Notes: generated by a model not told the origin, from the sequence alone. Shown: positions 1-11,951, counted from the stretch's first letter. The stretch is DNA of 64,000 nt from Ehretia macrophylla (GCA_037974665.1 CM075780.1:3196501-3260500), one strand, 5' to 3'. A program made the numbers and translations.

Positions 1-421
1 GCTGGGCCCGCAAACCGAGGGCGTATGGTTTGTGACACGGTCTCCGTCGCTCCGGTGCCCATAACTTTTGATCCGTAAGGAGTTACGCGGCGCACAGCAT
101 ACCGTTGCAAAGCTCTCTGAGACCTCTACGACGGGGGCAGCCAGCTTGCTCGCTTTGCCCATTTTTGGAGCCCAAAATTGAACGTTTTCATCAGTTTCAG
201 GAAGCTTTTCCTCTTTTGCTCAATTTTTCAGTCCCAAATCGTACGTCGTGAACTGTTAAAAGGACGACAACCTGACTCGCGGGACATCAGAGGGCCCTAC
301 AATGTGTTGATATCACGTCTTGCGAGGATGCTGCATTGTTGAAGCAGATGGGTTGTCGTTAAGCCCATTGGGCCTTTTGAATGGGCCATCTCTCTAGGTT
401 GGGACTGTGAACCGTTAACAC

Positions 422-448
422 ATATAGGAATTGTGCCCTCAACATGAC
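422..448 (+). promoter_or_regulatory. 5S upstream promoter, class A (representative)
   Basis: Plant 5S genes need a TATA-like element near -28, a GC dinucleotide near -12 and C at -1 for TFIIIB placement and start choice. Here ATATAGG begins at -27, GC lies at -14/-13 and C at -1. The same layout precedes about half of the copies. In class A it follows CTGTGAACCGTTAACAC. Confidence 0.8.
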
Positions 449-567
449 GGGTGCGATCATACAGGCACTAATGCACCGGATCCCATCAGAACTCCGAAGT
501 TAAGCATGCTTGGGCGAGAGTTGTCCTAGGATGGGTGACCCCCTAGGAAGTCCTAATGTTGCACCCC
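449..567 (+). rRNA. 5S rRNA gene copy 1
   Basis: Full 119-nt copy. Class A promoter, C at -1. About eight substitutions against the array majority: C15A, A16G, G58A in box A, A74T, A77C, G97A in box C, C107A, G108A. Shares G58A, A74T and G97A with the copy four units on (3155). Probably a diverged or weak copy. Confidence 0.96.
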
Positions 568-1125
568 CTTTTCAATTTTTTTTGCCTTGGTTAGGGTTGC
601 CAAGATACTTTACCCACCAAATCTCTATTAAGGAATCCCACGGAAAATTGGACAAGACAACTTCGCTTCACGTAGAGGCTGGGCCCGATAAACCGAGGGA
701 GTAGGGTTTGTGACCAGGTCTCCGTCGCTCCGGTGCCCATAACTTTTGATCCGTAAGGAGTTACGCGGTGCACAGTATAGCGTTGCAAAGCTCTCCGAGA
801 GCTCTACGATGAGAGCAGCTAGCTTGCTCGTTGTGCCCTTTTTGGAGCCCAAAATTGAATGTTTTCAAAAGTTTCAGGATGCTTTTCTTCTTTTGCTCCA
901 TTTTTCTGTCCTGGATCGTATGTCGTGAACTGTTAAAAGGACAACAACCTGACTCGCGGGACATCAGAGGGCCCTACAACGTGTTGATATCAAGTCTTGC
1001 GAGGATGCTGCGTTGTTGAAGCGGATGGGTTGTCGTTAAGCCCATTGGGCCTTTTGAATGGGCCATCTCTCTACGCTGGGACTGTGAACCGTTAACACAT
1101 ATAGTAATTATGCCCCCAACATGAT

Positions 1126-1244
1126 GGGTGCGATCATACCAGCACTAATGCACCGGATCCCATCAGAACTCCAAAGTTAAGCGTGCTTGGGCGAGAGTAG
1201 TACTAAGATGGGTGACCCCTTGCGAAGTCCTCATGTTGCACCCC
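1126..1244 (+). rRNA. 5S rRNA gene copy 2
   Basis: Full length. Upstream ATATAGT, T instead of C at -1. Changes: G48A, G81A, C95T, G98C, G108A. Its downstream spacer variants recur after the copy at 3832. Confidence 0.96.
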
Positions 1245-1801
1245 CTTTTAAATTTTTTTTGCCCGGGTTAGGGTTGCCAAGATACTTTATCCACCAAATC
1301 TCTATTAATGAATACCACGGAACATTGGGCAAGACAACTTCGCTTCACGTAGAGGCAGGGCCCGCAAACCGAGGGCGTAGTCTTTATAACCCGGTTTCCT
1401 TCGCTCCGGTGCCCATAACTTTTGATCCGTAAGGAGTTACGTGGCACACAGCATACCGTTGCAAAGCTCTCTGGGAGCTCTACGACGGGGGCAGCCAGCT
1501 TGCTCGGTGTGCCCATTTTTGGAGCACAAAATTGAACGTTTTCATCAGTTTCAGGACGCTTTTCTTCTTTGGCTCTATTTTCCTTCCCGAATCGTACGTC
1601 GTGAACTGTTAAAAGGACGACAACCTGACTCGCGGGACATCAGAGGGCCCTACAATGTGTTGATATCACGTCTTGCGAGGATGCTGAGTTGTTGAAGCAG
1701 ATGGGTTGTCGTTAAGCACATTGGGCCTTTTGAATGGGCCATCTCTCTAGGCTGGGACTGTGAACCGTTAACACATATAGGAATTGTGCCCACAACATGA
1801 C

Positions 1802-1920
1802 GGGTGCGATCATACTAGCACTAATGCACCGGATCCCATTAGAACTCTGAAGTTAAGAGTGCTTGGGCGAGAGTAGTACTAGGATGGGTGACCCCCTGGG
1901 AAGTCCTCATGTTACACCCC
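1802..1920 (+). rRNA. 5S rRNA gene copy 3
   Basis: Full length, class A promoter. Changes: C15T, C39T, C47T, C57A, G108A, G113A. C39T and C47T are shared with the copy at 4510. Confidence 0.96.
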
Positions 1921-2161
1921 CTTTTCAATTTTTTTTGCCCGGGTTAGTGTTGCCAAGATACTTTATCCACCAAATCTCTATTACTGAATCCCATGGAACA
2001 TTGGGCAAGACAACTTCGCTTCACGTAGAGGCTGGGCCTGCAAACCGAGGCGAAGGGATTGTGACCATGTTTCCGTCGCTCCGGTGCTCATAACTTTTGA
2101 TCCGTAAGGAGTTACGCGGCGCATAGCATACCGTTGCAAAGCTCTCTAAGAGCTCTATGAC

Positions 2162-2189
2162 GGGCACAGTCAGCTAGCTGACTGTGCCC
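2162..2189. repeat. Perfect 28-bp palindrome in 5S spacer
   Basis: Arms GGGCACAGTCAGCT and AGCTGACTGTGCCC with no loop. It is the most perfect version of a hairpin found at the same place in almost every unit. Confidence 0.9.
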
Positions 2190-2477
2190 ATTTTTGGAGC
2201 CCGAAATCGAATGTTTTCATCAGTTTCAGGACGTTTTTCTTCTTTTGCTCGATTTTTCCCTCCCGGATCGTACATCGTGAACTGTTAGAAGGACGACAAC
2301 CTGACTCGCAGGATATCAGAGGGCCCTACAACATGTTGATATCATGTCTTGCGAGGATATTGCGTTGTTGAAGCGGATGGGTTGTCGTTAAGCCCATTAG
2401 GCCTTTTGAATGGGCCATCTCTCTAGACTGCGACTGTGAACCGTTAACACATATAGTAATTGTGCCCTCAACATGAT

Positions 2478-2596
2478 GGGTGTGATCATACCAGCACTAA
2501 TGCACCGGATCCCATCAGAACTCCGAAGTTAAGCGTTCTTGGGAGAGAGTAGTACTAGGATGGGTGACCCCCTGGGAAGTCCTCGTGTTGCACCCC
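2478..2596 (+). rRNA. 5S rRNA gene copy 4
   Basis: Full length. Upstream ATATAGT, T at -1. Only three changes: C6T, G60T at the box A end, C67A in the intermediate element. Confidence 0.96.
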
Positions 2597-3154
2597 CTTT
2601 TCAATTTTTTTTGCCCGGGTTAGGGTTGCCAAGATACTTTATCCCCCAAATCTCTATTATTGAATCCCACGGATCATTGGGCAAGACAACTTCGCTTCAC
2701 GTAGAGGCTGGGCCCGCAAACCGAGGGCGTATGGTTTGTGACCAGGTCTCCGTCGCTCCGGTGTCCATAACTTTTGATCCGTAAGGAGTTACGCAGCGCA
2801 CATCATACCGTTGCAAAGTTCTCTGAGACCTCTACGATGGGGGCAGCCAGCTTGCTCGCTTTGCCCATTTTTGGAGCCCAAAATCGAACGTTTTCATTAG
2901 TTTCATGCCACTTTTCTTCTTTTGCTCTGTTTTTTCGTCCCGGATCATACGTTGTGAACTGTTAAAAGGACGACAACCTGACTCGCGGGACGTCATAGGG
3001 CCTTACAACGTGTCGATATAACGTCTTGCGAGGATGCTGCGTTGTTGAAGCGGATGGGTTGTCGTTAAGCCCATTGGGCCTTTTGAATGGGCCATCTCTC
3101 TAGGTTGGGACTGTGAACCGTTAACACATATAGGAATTGTGCCCACAACATGAC

Positions 3155-3273
3155 GGGTGCGATCATACAAACACTAATGCACCGGATCCCATCAGAACTC
3201 CGTAGTTAAGCATGCTTGGGCGAGAGTTGTACTAGGATGGGTGACCCCCTAGGAAGTCCTCATGTTGCACCCC
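3155..3273 (+). rRNA. 5S rRNA gene copy 5
   Basis: Full length, class A promoter. Changes: C15A, G17A, A49T, G58A, A74T, G97A, G108A. Sister of copy 1 by shared variants. Confidence 0.96.
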
Positions 3274-3831
3274 CTTTTCAATCTTTTTTGCCCTGGTTAA
3301 GGTTGCCAAGATACTTTATCCACCAAATCTCTATTACGGAATCCCACGGAAAATTGGACAAGACAACTTCGCTTCACGTAGAGGCTGGGCCCGATAAACC
3401 GAGGGCGTAGAGTTTGTGACCAGGTCTCCGTCGCTCTGGTGCCCATAACTTTTGATCCGTAAGGAGTTACGCGGCGCACAGCATACCGTTGCACAGTACT
3501 CTGAGAGCTCTACAGCAAGAGCAGCCAGCTTGCTCGCTTTGCCCTTTTTGGAGCCCAAAATTGAACGTTTTCAACAGTTTCAGGACGCTTTTCTTCTTTT
3601 GCTCCATTTTTCCGTCCCGGATCGTATGTCGTGAACTGTTAAAAGGACGACAACCTGACTCGCGGGACATCATAGGGCCCTAGAACGTGTTGATATCACG
3701 TCTTGCGAGGATGCTACGTTGTTGAAGCGGATGGGTTGTCGTTAAACCCATTGGGCCTTTTGAATGGGCTATCTCTCTAGGCTGGGACTGTGAACCGTTA
3801 ACACATATAGTAAATGTGCCCTCAACATGAC

Positions 3832-3950
3832 GGGTGCGATCATACCAGCACTAATGCACCGGATCCCATCAGAACTCCGAAGTTAAGCGTGCTTGGGCGA
3901 GAGTAGTACTAGGATGGGTGACCCCTTGTGAAGTCCTCATGTTGTACCCC
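3832..3950 (+). rRNA. 5S rRNA gene copy 6
   Basis: Full length, upstream ATATAGT. Changes confined to the 3' third: C95T, G98T, G108A, C114T. The spacer hairpin after it carries paired CATC/GATG changes (4199-4216). Confidence 0.96.
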
Positions 3951-4509
3951 TTTTTAAATTTTTTTTGCCCGGGTTAGGGTTGCCAAGATACTTTATCCAC
4001 CAAATCTCTATTACTGAATACCACGGAACATTGGGCAAGACAACTTCGCTTAACGTAGATGCAGGGCCCGCAAACCAAGGGCGTAGGGTTTTTTGACCAG
4101 GTTTCCGTCGCTCCGGTGCCCATAACTTTTGATCCGTAAGGAGTTACGCGGTGCACAGCATACCGTTGCAAAGCTCTCTGTGAGCTCTACGACGGGCGCA
4201 TCAAGCTTGGTCGATGTGCCCATTTTTGGAGCCCAAAATCGAACGTTTTCATCAGTTTTAGGACGCTTTTCTTCTTTTGCTCGATTTTTCCATCCCGGAT
4301 CGTACTTCGTGGACTGTTAAAAGGACGACAACCTGACTCACGGGACATCAGAGGGCCCTACAACGTGTTGATATCACGTCTTGCGAGAATGCTGCATTGT
4401 TGAAGCAGGTGGGTTGTCGTTAAGCCCATTGGGCCTTTTGAATGGGCCATCTCTCTAGGCTGGGACTGTGAACCGTTAACACATATAGGAATTATGCCCT
4501 CAACATGAC

Positions 4510-4628
4510 GGGTGTGATCATACCAGTACTAATGCACCGGATCCCATTAGAACTCTGAAGTTAAGCGTGCTTGGGCGAGAGTAGTACTAGGATGGGTGAC
4601 CCCCTTGGAAGTCTTCGTGTTGCACCCC
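4510..4628 (+). rRNA. 5S rRNA gene copy 7
   Basis: Full length, class A promoter. Changes: C6T, C18T, C39T, C47T, G97T, C105T. Followed by the spacer variant GGTTAGTGTTGCC, also seen after copies 3, 9 and 10. Confidence 0.96.
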
Positions 4629-5186
4629 ATTTTCAATTTTTTTTGCCCGGGTTAGTGTTGCCAAGATACTTTATCCACCAAATCTCAATTACTGAATCCC
4701 ACGGAACATTGGGCAAGACAACTTCACTTCACGTAGAGGCTAGGCCCGCAAACCGAGGGTATAGGGTTTGTGACCAGGTTTCTTTCGCTCCGGTGCCCAT
4801 AACTTTTGATCCATAAGGAGTTACGCGGCGCATAGCATACTGTTGCAAAGCTCTCTGAGAGCTCTATGACGGGCGCAGTCAGCTTGCTCGCTGTGCCCAT
4901 TTTTGGAGCCCAAAATCGAATGTTTTCATCAGTTTCGGGACGCTTCTCTTCTTTTGCTCGATTTTTCTATCCCGGATCGTACGTCGTGAACTGTTAAAAG
5001 GACGAAAATCTGACTCGCATGATATCAGAGGGCCATACAACGTGTTGATATCACATCTTGCGAGGATGTTTCGTTATTGAAGCGGATGGGTTGTCGTTAA
5101 GCCCATTGGGCCTTTTAAATGGGCCATCTCTCTAGGTTGGGACTGTGAACCGTTAACACATATAGTAATTGTGCCCTCAACATGAC

Positions 5187-5305
5187 GGGTGCGATCATAC
5201 CAGCACTAATGCGCCAGATCCCATCAGAACTCCGAAGTTAAGCGTGCTTGGGCGAGAGTAGTACTTGGATAGGTGACCCCCTGGGAAATCTTCGTGTTCC
5301 ACCCC
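5187..5305 (+). rRNA. 5S rRNA gene copy 8
   Basis: Full length, upstream ATATAGT. Changes: A27G, G30A, A80T, G85A (box C), G102A, C105T, G113C. G30A destroys the usual BamHI site. Confidence 0.95.
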
Positions 5306-5861
5306 CTTTTCAATTTTTTTGCCCTGGTTAGGGTTGCCAAGATACTTTATCCACCAAATCTCTATTATTGAATCCCACAGAACATTGGGCAAGACAACTT
5401 CGCTTCACGTAGAGGCTGGTCCGCAAACCGAGGGACTAGGGTTTGTGACCAGGTCTCCGTCGCTCCGGTGTCCATAACTTTTGATCCGTAAGGAGTCACG
5501 CGGCGCACAGCATACCGTTGCGAAGCTCTCTGAGAGCTCTGTGACGGGGGCAGCTAGCTTGCTCGCTGTGCTAGTATTTGGAGCCCAAAATCGAACGTTT
5601 ACATCAGTTTTAGGACGTTTTTCTTCTTTTGCTCGATTTTTCCGTCCCGGATCGTACGTCGTGAACTTTTAAAAGGACGACAACCTGACTCGCGTTACGT
5701 CAGAGGGCCCTACAATGTGTTGATATCACGTCTTGCGAGGATACAGCGTTGTTGAAGCGGATGGGTTGTTGTTAAACCCATTGGGCCTTTTGAATGGGCC
5801 ATCTCTCTAGGCTGGGACTGTGAACAGTTAACACATAAATGAATTGTGCACTCAACATGAC

Positions 5862-5980
5862 GGGTGCGATCATACCAGCACTAATGCACCGGATCCCATC
5901 AGAACTCCGAAGTTAAGTGTGCTTGGGCGAGAGTAGTACTAGGATGGGTGACCCCCTTGGAAGTCCTCGTGTTGCACCCC
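5862..5980 (+). rRNA. 5S rRNA gene copy 9
   Basis: Near-majority copy with two changes, C57T and G97T. Upstream element is ATAAATG, a third variant shared with copy 10. Confidence 0.97.
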
Positions 5981-6538
5981 ATTTTCAATTTTTTTTGCCC
6001 GGGTTAGTGTTGCCAAGATACTTTATCCACCAAATCTCAATTAATGAATCCCACGGAACATTGGGCAAGACAACTTCGCTTCACATAGAGGCTGGGCCCG
6101 CAAATCGAGGGCGTATGGATTGTGACCAAGTCTCCGTCGCTCCTGTGCCAATAACTTTTGATCCGTAAGGAGTTACGCGGCGCACAGCATACCATTGCAA
6201 AGCTCTCTGAGATCTCTACGATGGAGGCAGCCAGCTTGCTCGCTTTGCCAGTTTTTGGAGCCCAAAATCGAACGTTTACATCAGTTTCAGGACGTTTTTC
6301 TTCTTTTGCTCGATTTTTCCGTCCCGGATCGTACGTCGTGAACTGTTAAAAGGACGACAACCTGACACGCGTTACATCAGAGGGCCCTACAACGTGTTGA
6401 TATCACGTCTTGCGAGGATGCAGCGTTGTTGAAGCGGATGGGTTGTTGTTAAACCCATTGGGCCTTTTGAATGGGCCATCTCTCTAGGCTGGGATTGTGA
6501 ACAGTTAACACATAAATGAATTGTTCACTCAACATGGC

Positions 6539-6657
6539 GGGTGCGATCATACCAGCACTAATGCACCGGATCCCATCAGAACTCCGAAGTTAAGCGTGCT
6601 TGGGCGAGAGTAGTACTAGGATGGGTGACCCCCTTGGAAGTCCTCGTGTTGCACCCC
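6539..6657 (+). rRNA. 5S rRNA gene copy 10
   Basis: One change only (G97T). Upstream ATAAATG; the GC of the -14/-13 element is altered (TTGTTCACTC). One of the three copies closest to the majority sequence. Confidence 0.97.
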
Positions 6658-7215
6658 ATTTTCAATTTTTTTTGCCCGGGTTAGTGTTGCCAAGATACTT
6701 TATCCACCAAATCTCAATTACTGAATCCCACGGAACGTTGGGCAAGACAACTTCGTTTCACGTAGAGGCTGGGCCCGTAAACCAAGGGCGTAACGTTTGT
6801 GACCAGGTTTCCGTCGCTCCGGTGCCCTTAACTTTTGATCTGTAACGAGTTACGCGGCGCACAACATACCGTTGCAAAGCTCTCTGAGAGCTCTATGACG
6901 GGGGCAGTGAGCATTCTCGCTGTGCCCATTTTTGGAGACCAAAATTGAACGTTTTCATCAGATTTAGGCCACTTTTCTTCTTTTGCTCTGTTTTTCAGTC
7001 CCGGATCGTACGTCGTGAACTGTTAAAAGGACGACAACCTGACTCGCGGGACATCAGAGGGCCCTACAACGTGTCGATATCATGTCTTGCAAGCTTGCTG
7101 CGTTGTTGAAGCGGATGGGTTGTCGTTAAGCCCATTGGGCCTTTTGAATGGGCCATCTCTCTAGGCTGGGATTGTGAACAGTTAACACATAAAGGAATTG
7201 TGCCATCAACATGAC

Positions 7216-7334
7216 GGGTGTGATCATACCAGCACTAATGCATCGGATCCCATCAGAACTCTGAAGTTAAGCGTGCTAAGGGGAGAGTAGTACTAGGATG
7301 GGTGACCCCCTGGGAAGTCCTCGTGTTGCACCCC
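7216..7334 (+). rRNA. 5S rRNA gene copy 11, internal promoter altered
   Basis: Full length, class B TATA. C6T, C28T, C47T and a cluster T63A, G64A, C67G that rewrites the end of box A and the start of the intermediate element. Likely poor TFIIIA/TFIIIC binding. Confidence 0.95.
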
Positions 7335-7889
7335 CTTTTCAATTTTTTTGCCCTGGTTAGGGTTGCCAAGATACTTTATCCACCAAATCTCTATTATTGA
7401 ATCCCACAGAACATTGGGCAAGACAACTTCGCTTCACGTAGAGGCTGGCCCGCAAATCGAGGGAGTAGGGTTTGTGACCAGGTCTCCGTCGCTCCGGTAT
7501 CCCTAACTTTTGATCCGTAAGGAGTCACGCGGCACACAGCATACCGTTGCGAAGCTCTCTAAGAGCTCCACGACGGGGGCAGCTAGCTTGCTCGCTTTCC
7601 CCATTTTTGGAGCCCAAAATCATTGTATTCATTTGTTTCAGGCCACTTTTCTTATTTTGCTCTGTTTTTCCTTCCCGTATCGTACGTCGTGAACTGTTAA
7701 AAAGACGACAACCTGACTCGCGGGACATCAGAGGGCCCTACAACGTGTCGATATCATGTCTTGCAAGCTTGCTGCGTTGTTGAAGCGGATGGGTTGTCGT
7801 TAAGCCCATTGGGCCTTTTGAATGGGCCATATCTCTAGGCTGGGATTGTGAATAGTTAACACATAAAGGAATTGTGCCCTCAACATGAC

Positions 7890-8008
7890 GGGTGCGATCG
7901 TACCAACACTAATGCACCGGATCCCATCAGAACTCCGAAGTTAAGAATACTTGGGCGAGAGTAGTACTAGGATGGGTGACCACCTGGGAAGTCCTCGTGT
8001 TACACCCC
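7890..8008 (+). rRNA. 5S rRNA gene copy 12
   Basis: Full length, class B TATA. Changes: A11G, G17A, C57A, G58A, G60A (three in box A), C93A (box C), G113A. Confidence 0.95.
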
Positions 8009-8566
8009 CTTTTTAATTTTTTTTGCCCTGGTTAGGGTTGCCAAGATACTTTATCCACCAAATCTCTATTACTGAATCCCACTGAACATTGGGCAAGACA
8101 ACTTCGCTTCACGTAGAGGCTAGGCCCACAAACCGAGGGCATAGGGTTTGTGACCAGGTTTTCGTCGCTCCGATGCCCGTAACTTTTGATCCGTAAGGAG
8201 TTACGCGGCACACAGCATATCGTTGCAAAGCTCTCTGAGTGCTCTACGACGGGGGCAGGCAGCTTGCTCGCTCTGCCAGTTTTTGGAGCCCAAAATCGAA
8301 TGTTTTGATGAGTTTCAGGCCACTTTTCTCGTTTTGCTCTGTTTTTCCATCCCGGATCGTACGTCGCGAACTGTTAAAAGGACGACAACCTAACTCGCGG
8401 GACATCAGAGGGCCCTACAATGTGTTGATATCACGTCTTGCAAGGATGCTGCGTTGTTGAAGTGGATGGGTTGTCGTTAAGCCCATTGGGCCTTTTGAAT
8501 GGACCATCTCTCTAGGCTAGGACTGTGAACCGTTAACACATATAGGAATCGTGCCCTCAACATGAC

Positions 8567-8685
8567 GGGTGCGATCATACCAGCACTAATGCACCGGATC
8601 CTATCAGAACTCCGAAGTTAAGCGTGCTTGGGCGAGAGTAGTACTAGGATGGGTGACCCCCTTGGAAGTCTTCGTGTTGCACCCC
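8567..8685 (+). rRNA. 5S rRNA gene copy 13
   Basis: Full length, class A promoter. Changes: C36T, G97T, C105T. Confidence 0.97.
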
Positions 8686-9243
8686 ATTTTCAATTTTTTT
8701 TGCCCGGGTTAGGGTTGCCAAGATACTTTATCCACCAAATCTCTATTACTGAATCCCACGGAACATTGGGCAAGACAACTTTGCTTCACATAGCGGCTGG
8801 TCACGCAAACCGAGGGCGTAGGGTTTGTGACCAGGTCTCCGTCGCTCCGATGCCCATAACTTTTGATCCGTAAGGAGTTACGTGGCGCACAGCATACTGT
8901 TGCAAAGCTCTTAGAGAGCTCTACGACGGGGGTCACCAGCTTGTTCAATGTGCCCATTTTTGCAGCCCAAAATCGAACGTTTTCATCAGTTTCATGCCAC
9001 TTTTCTTCTTTTGCTCGGTTTTCCCGTCCCGGATCATATGTTGTGAATAGTAAAAAGGACGAAAACCTGACTCGCGGGACGTCTAAGGGCCCTACAACGT
9101 GTCGATATAACGTCTTGCGAGGATGCTTCGTTGTTGAAGCGGATGGGTTATCGTTAAGCCCATTGGGCCTTTTGAATGGGCCATCTCTCTAGGCTGGGAC
9201 TGTGAACCGTTAACAAATATAGGAATTGTGCCCTCAACATGAC

Positions 9244-9362
9244 GGGAGCGATCATACCAGCACTAATGCACCGGATTCCATCAGAACTCCGAAGTTAAGC
9301 GTGCTTGGGAGAGAGTAGTATTAGGATAGGTGACCCCCTATGAAGTCCTCATGTTGCACCCC
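9244..9362 (+). rRNA. 5S rRNA gene copy 14
   Basis: Full length. Upstream AATATAGG with the preceding C lost. Changes: T4A, C34T, C67A, C78T, G85A, G97A, G98T, G108A. Its spacer carries the GATAAACCGAGGG variant of copies 1 and 5. Confidence 0.95.
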
Positions 9363-9921
9363 CTTTTCAATTTTTTTTGCCCTGGTTAGGGTTGATAAGA
9401 TACTTTATCCACCAAATCTCTTTTACAAAATCCCACTGAACAATGGACAAGACAACTTCACTTCACGTAGAGGCTGGGCCCGATAAACCGAGGGCGTAGG
9501 GTTTGTGACTAGGTCTCCTTCGCTCCGGTGCCCATAACTTTTGATCCGTAAGGAGTTACGAGGCGCACAGTATACCGTTGCAAAGCTCTCTGAGAGCTCT
9601 ACGACGGGGGCAACCAGCTTGCTTGCTGTCCCCATTTTTGGTGCTCAAAATCGAACGTTTTCATGAGTTTTTTGCCACTTTGCTTCTTTTGCTCTGTTTT
9701 TTCGCCCCGGATCATACGTTGTGAACTTTTAAAACGACGACAACCTGACTCGCGGGACAACAGAGGGCCCTACGATGTGTTGATATCACGTCTTGCGAGG
9801 ATGCTGCATTGTTGAAGCGGATGGGTTGTCGTTAAGCCAATTGGGCCTTTTGAATGGGCCATCTCTCTAGGCTGGGACTGTGAACCGTTAACACATATAA
9901 GAATTGTGCCCTCAACATGAC

Positions 9922-10040
9922 CGGTGCGATCATACCAGCACTAATGCACCGGATCCCATCAGAACTCCGAAGTTAAACGTGCTTGGGCGAGAGTAGTACT
10001 AGGATGGGTGACCCCCTGGGAAGTCCTCGTGTTGCACCCC
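9922..10040 (+). rRNA. 5S rRNA gene copy 15
   Basis: Starts with C instead of G (G1C), plus G56A. Upstream ATATAAG. Otherwise majority sequence. Confidence 0.97.
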
Positions 10041-10598
10041 CTTTTCAATTTTTTTTGCCTTGGTTAGGGTTGCCAACATACTTTATCCACCAAATATCTA
10101 TTACTGAATCCCACGGAACATTGGGCAAGACAACTTCATTTCACGTAGAGGTTGGGCACGCAAACCGAGGGCGTAGGGTTTGTGACCAGGTCTCTGTCTC
10201 TCCGGTGCCCATAACTTTTGATCCGTAAGGAGTTACGCGGTGCAGAGCACACCGTTGCAAAGCTCTCTGAGAGCTCTATGACGGGGGCAGCCAGCATTCT
10301 TGCTATGCCCATTTTTGGAGTCCAAAATCGGACGTTTTCATCAGTTTCAGGCCCTTTTTCTTCTTTTGCTATGTTTTTTCGTCCCGGATCGTATGTCGTG
10401 AACTGCTAAAAGGAAGACAACCTGACTTGCGGGACATCAGAGGGCCCTACAACGTGTTGATATCACGTCTTGCGAGGATGCTACGTTGTTGAAGAGGATG
10501 GGTTGTCATTAAGCCCATTGGGCCTTTTCAATAGGCCATCTCTCTAGTCTGGGACTGTGAACCGTTAACACATATAGGAATTGTGCCCTCAACATGAC

Positions 10599-10717
10599 GG
10601 GTGCGATCATACTAGCAATAATGCACCGGATCCCATCAAAACTCCGAATTTAAGCGTGCTTGGGCGAGAATAGTACTAGGATGGGTGACCCCTTAGGAAG
10701 TCCTCATGTTGCACCCC
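10599..10717 (+). rRNA. 5S rRNA gene copy 16
   Basis: Full length, class A promoter. Changes: C15T, C20A, G41A, G51T, G72A, C95T, G97A, G108A. Confidence 0.95.
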
Positions 10718-11274
10718 ATTTTCTATTTTTTTTGCCCTGGTTAGGGTTGCCAAGATACTTTATCCACCAAATCTCTATTACTGAATCCCACGGAACATTG
10801 GGCAAGACAACTTTGCTTCACGTAGAGGCTGGGCCCGCAAACCGAGGGCGTAGGGTTTGTGACCTTGTCTCCGTTGCTCCGGTGCCCATAACTTTTGATC
10901 TGTAAGGAGTTACGCGGCGCACAGCACACTGTTGCAAAGCTCTCTGAGAGCTCTACGACGGGGGTAGCTAGCATTCTCGCTGTGCCCTTTTTGGAGCCTA
11001 AAATTGAACGTTTTCATCAGTTTCAGGCCACTTTTCTTCTTTTGCTCTGTTTTTTTATCCCGGATCGTACGTCGTGAACTGTTAAAAGGACGACAATCAG
11101 ACTCGCGAGACATCAGAGGGCTTTACAACGTGTCGATATCACGTCTTGCAAGGATGATGCGTTGTTGAAGGGGATGGGTTGTCGTTAAGCCCATTGGGCC
11201 TTTTGAATGAGCCATCTCTCTAGGCTGGGACTGTGAACAGTTAACACATAAAGGAATTCTGCCCTCAACATGAC

Positions 11275-11392
11275 GGGTGCGATCATACCAGTACTAATGC
11301 ACCGGATCCCATCAGAACTCCGAAGTTAAGTGTGCTTGGGCAAGAGTTGTACTAGGATGGGTGACCCCTTGGAAGTCCTCGTGTTGTACCCC
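11275..11392 (+). rRNA. 5S rRNA gene copy 17, box C deletion (probable pseudogene)
   Basis: 118 nt: one base is missing in the C-run of box C (GTGACCCCTTGG). Also C18T, C57T, G68A, A74T, C114T. Class B TATA, GC at -14/-13 intact. Confidence 0.94.
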
Positions 11393-11951
11393 ATTTTCAA
11401 TTTTTTTTGCCCTAGTTTAAGGTTGCCAAGATACTTTATCCACCAAATCTCTATTACTGAATCCCACGGAACATTTGGCAAGACAACTTCGCTTCACGTA
11501 AAGGCTGGGCCCGTAAACCGAGGGCGTAGGGTTTTTGACCAGGTCTCCGTCGCTCCAGTGCCCATAACTTTTGATCCGTAAGGAGTTACGCGGCGTACAG
11601 CATACCGTTGCAAAGCACTCTTAGAGCTCTATGACGGGGGCAGCCAGCTTGCTTGCAGTGCCTGTTTTTGGAGCCCAAAATCGAACGTTTTCATCAGTTT
11701 TAGACCACTTTTCTTCCTTTGCTTAGTTTTTCCATCCCGGATCGTACGTCGTGAACAGTTAAAAGGACGACAACCTGACTCGCGGGACATCAAAGGGCCC
11801 TACAACGTGTTGATATCACGTCTTGCGAGGATGCTGTGTTGTTGAAGCGAATGGGTTGTCGTTAATCCCATTGGGCCTTTTGAATGGGCCATCTCTCTAG
11901 GCTGGGACTGTGAACCGTTAACACAAATAGGAATTGTGCCCTCAACATGAT

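Noticed and set aside
449-567. Cassandra-type TRIM retrotransposon (5S sequence carried in an LTR)
   Set aside because: The 5S genes sit in uniform 677-bp head-to-tail units with full promoters and terminators, without TG...CA LTR ends, PBS or PPT around them. The LTRs here contain no 5S sequence.
591-598. Interstitial telomeric repeat
   Set aside because: Only a single TTAGGGTT per unit, not a tandem TTTAGGG run; treated as a telo-box-like motif.
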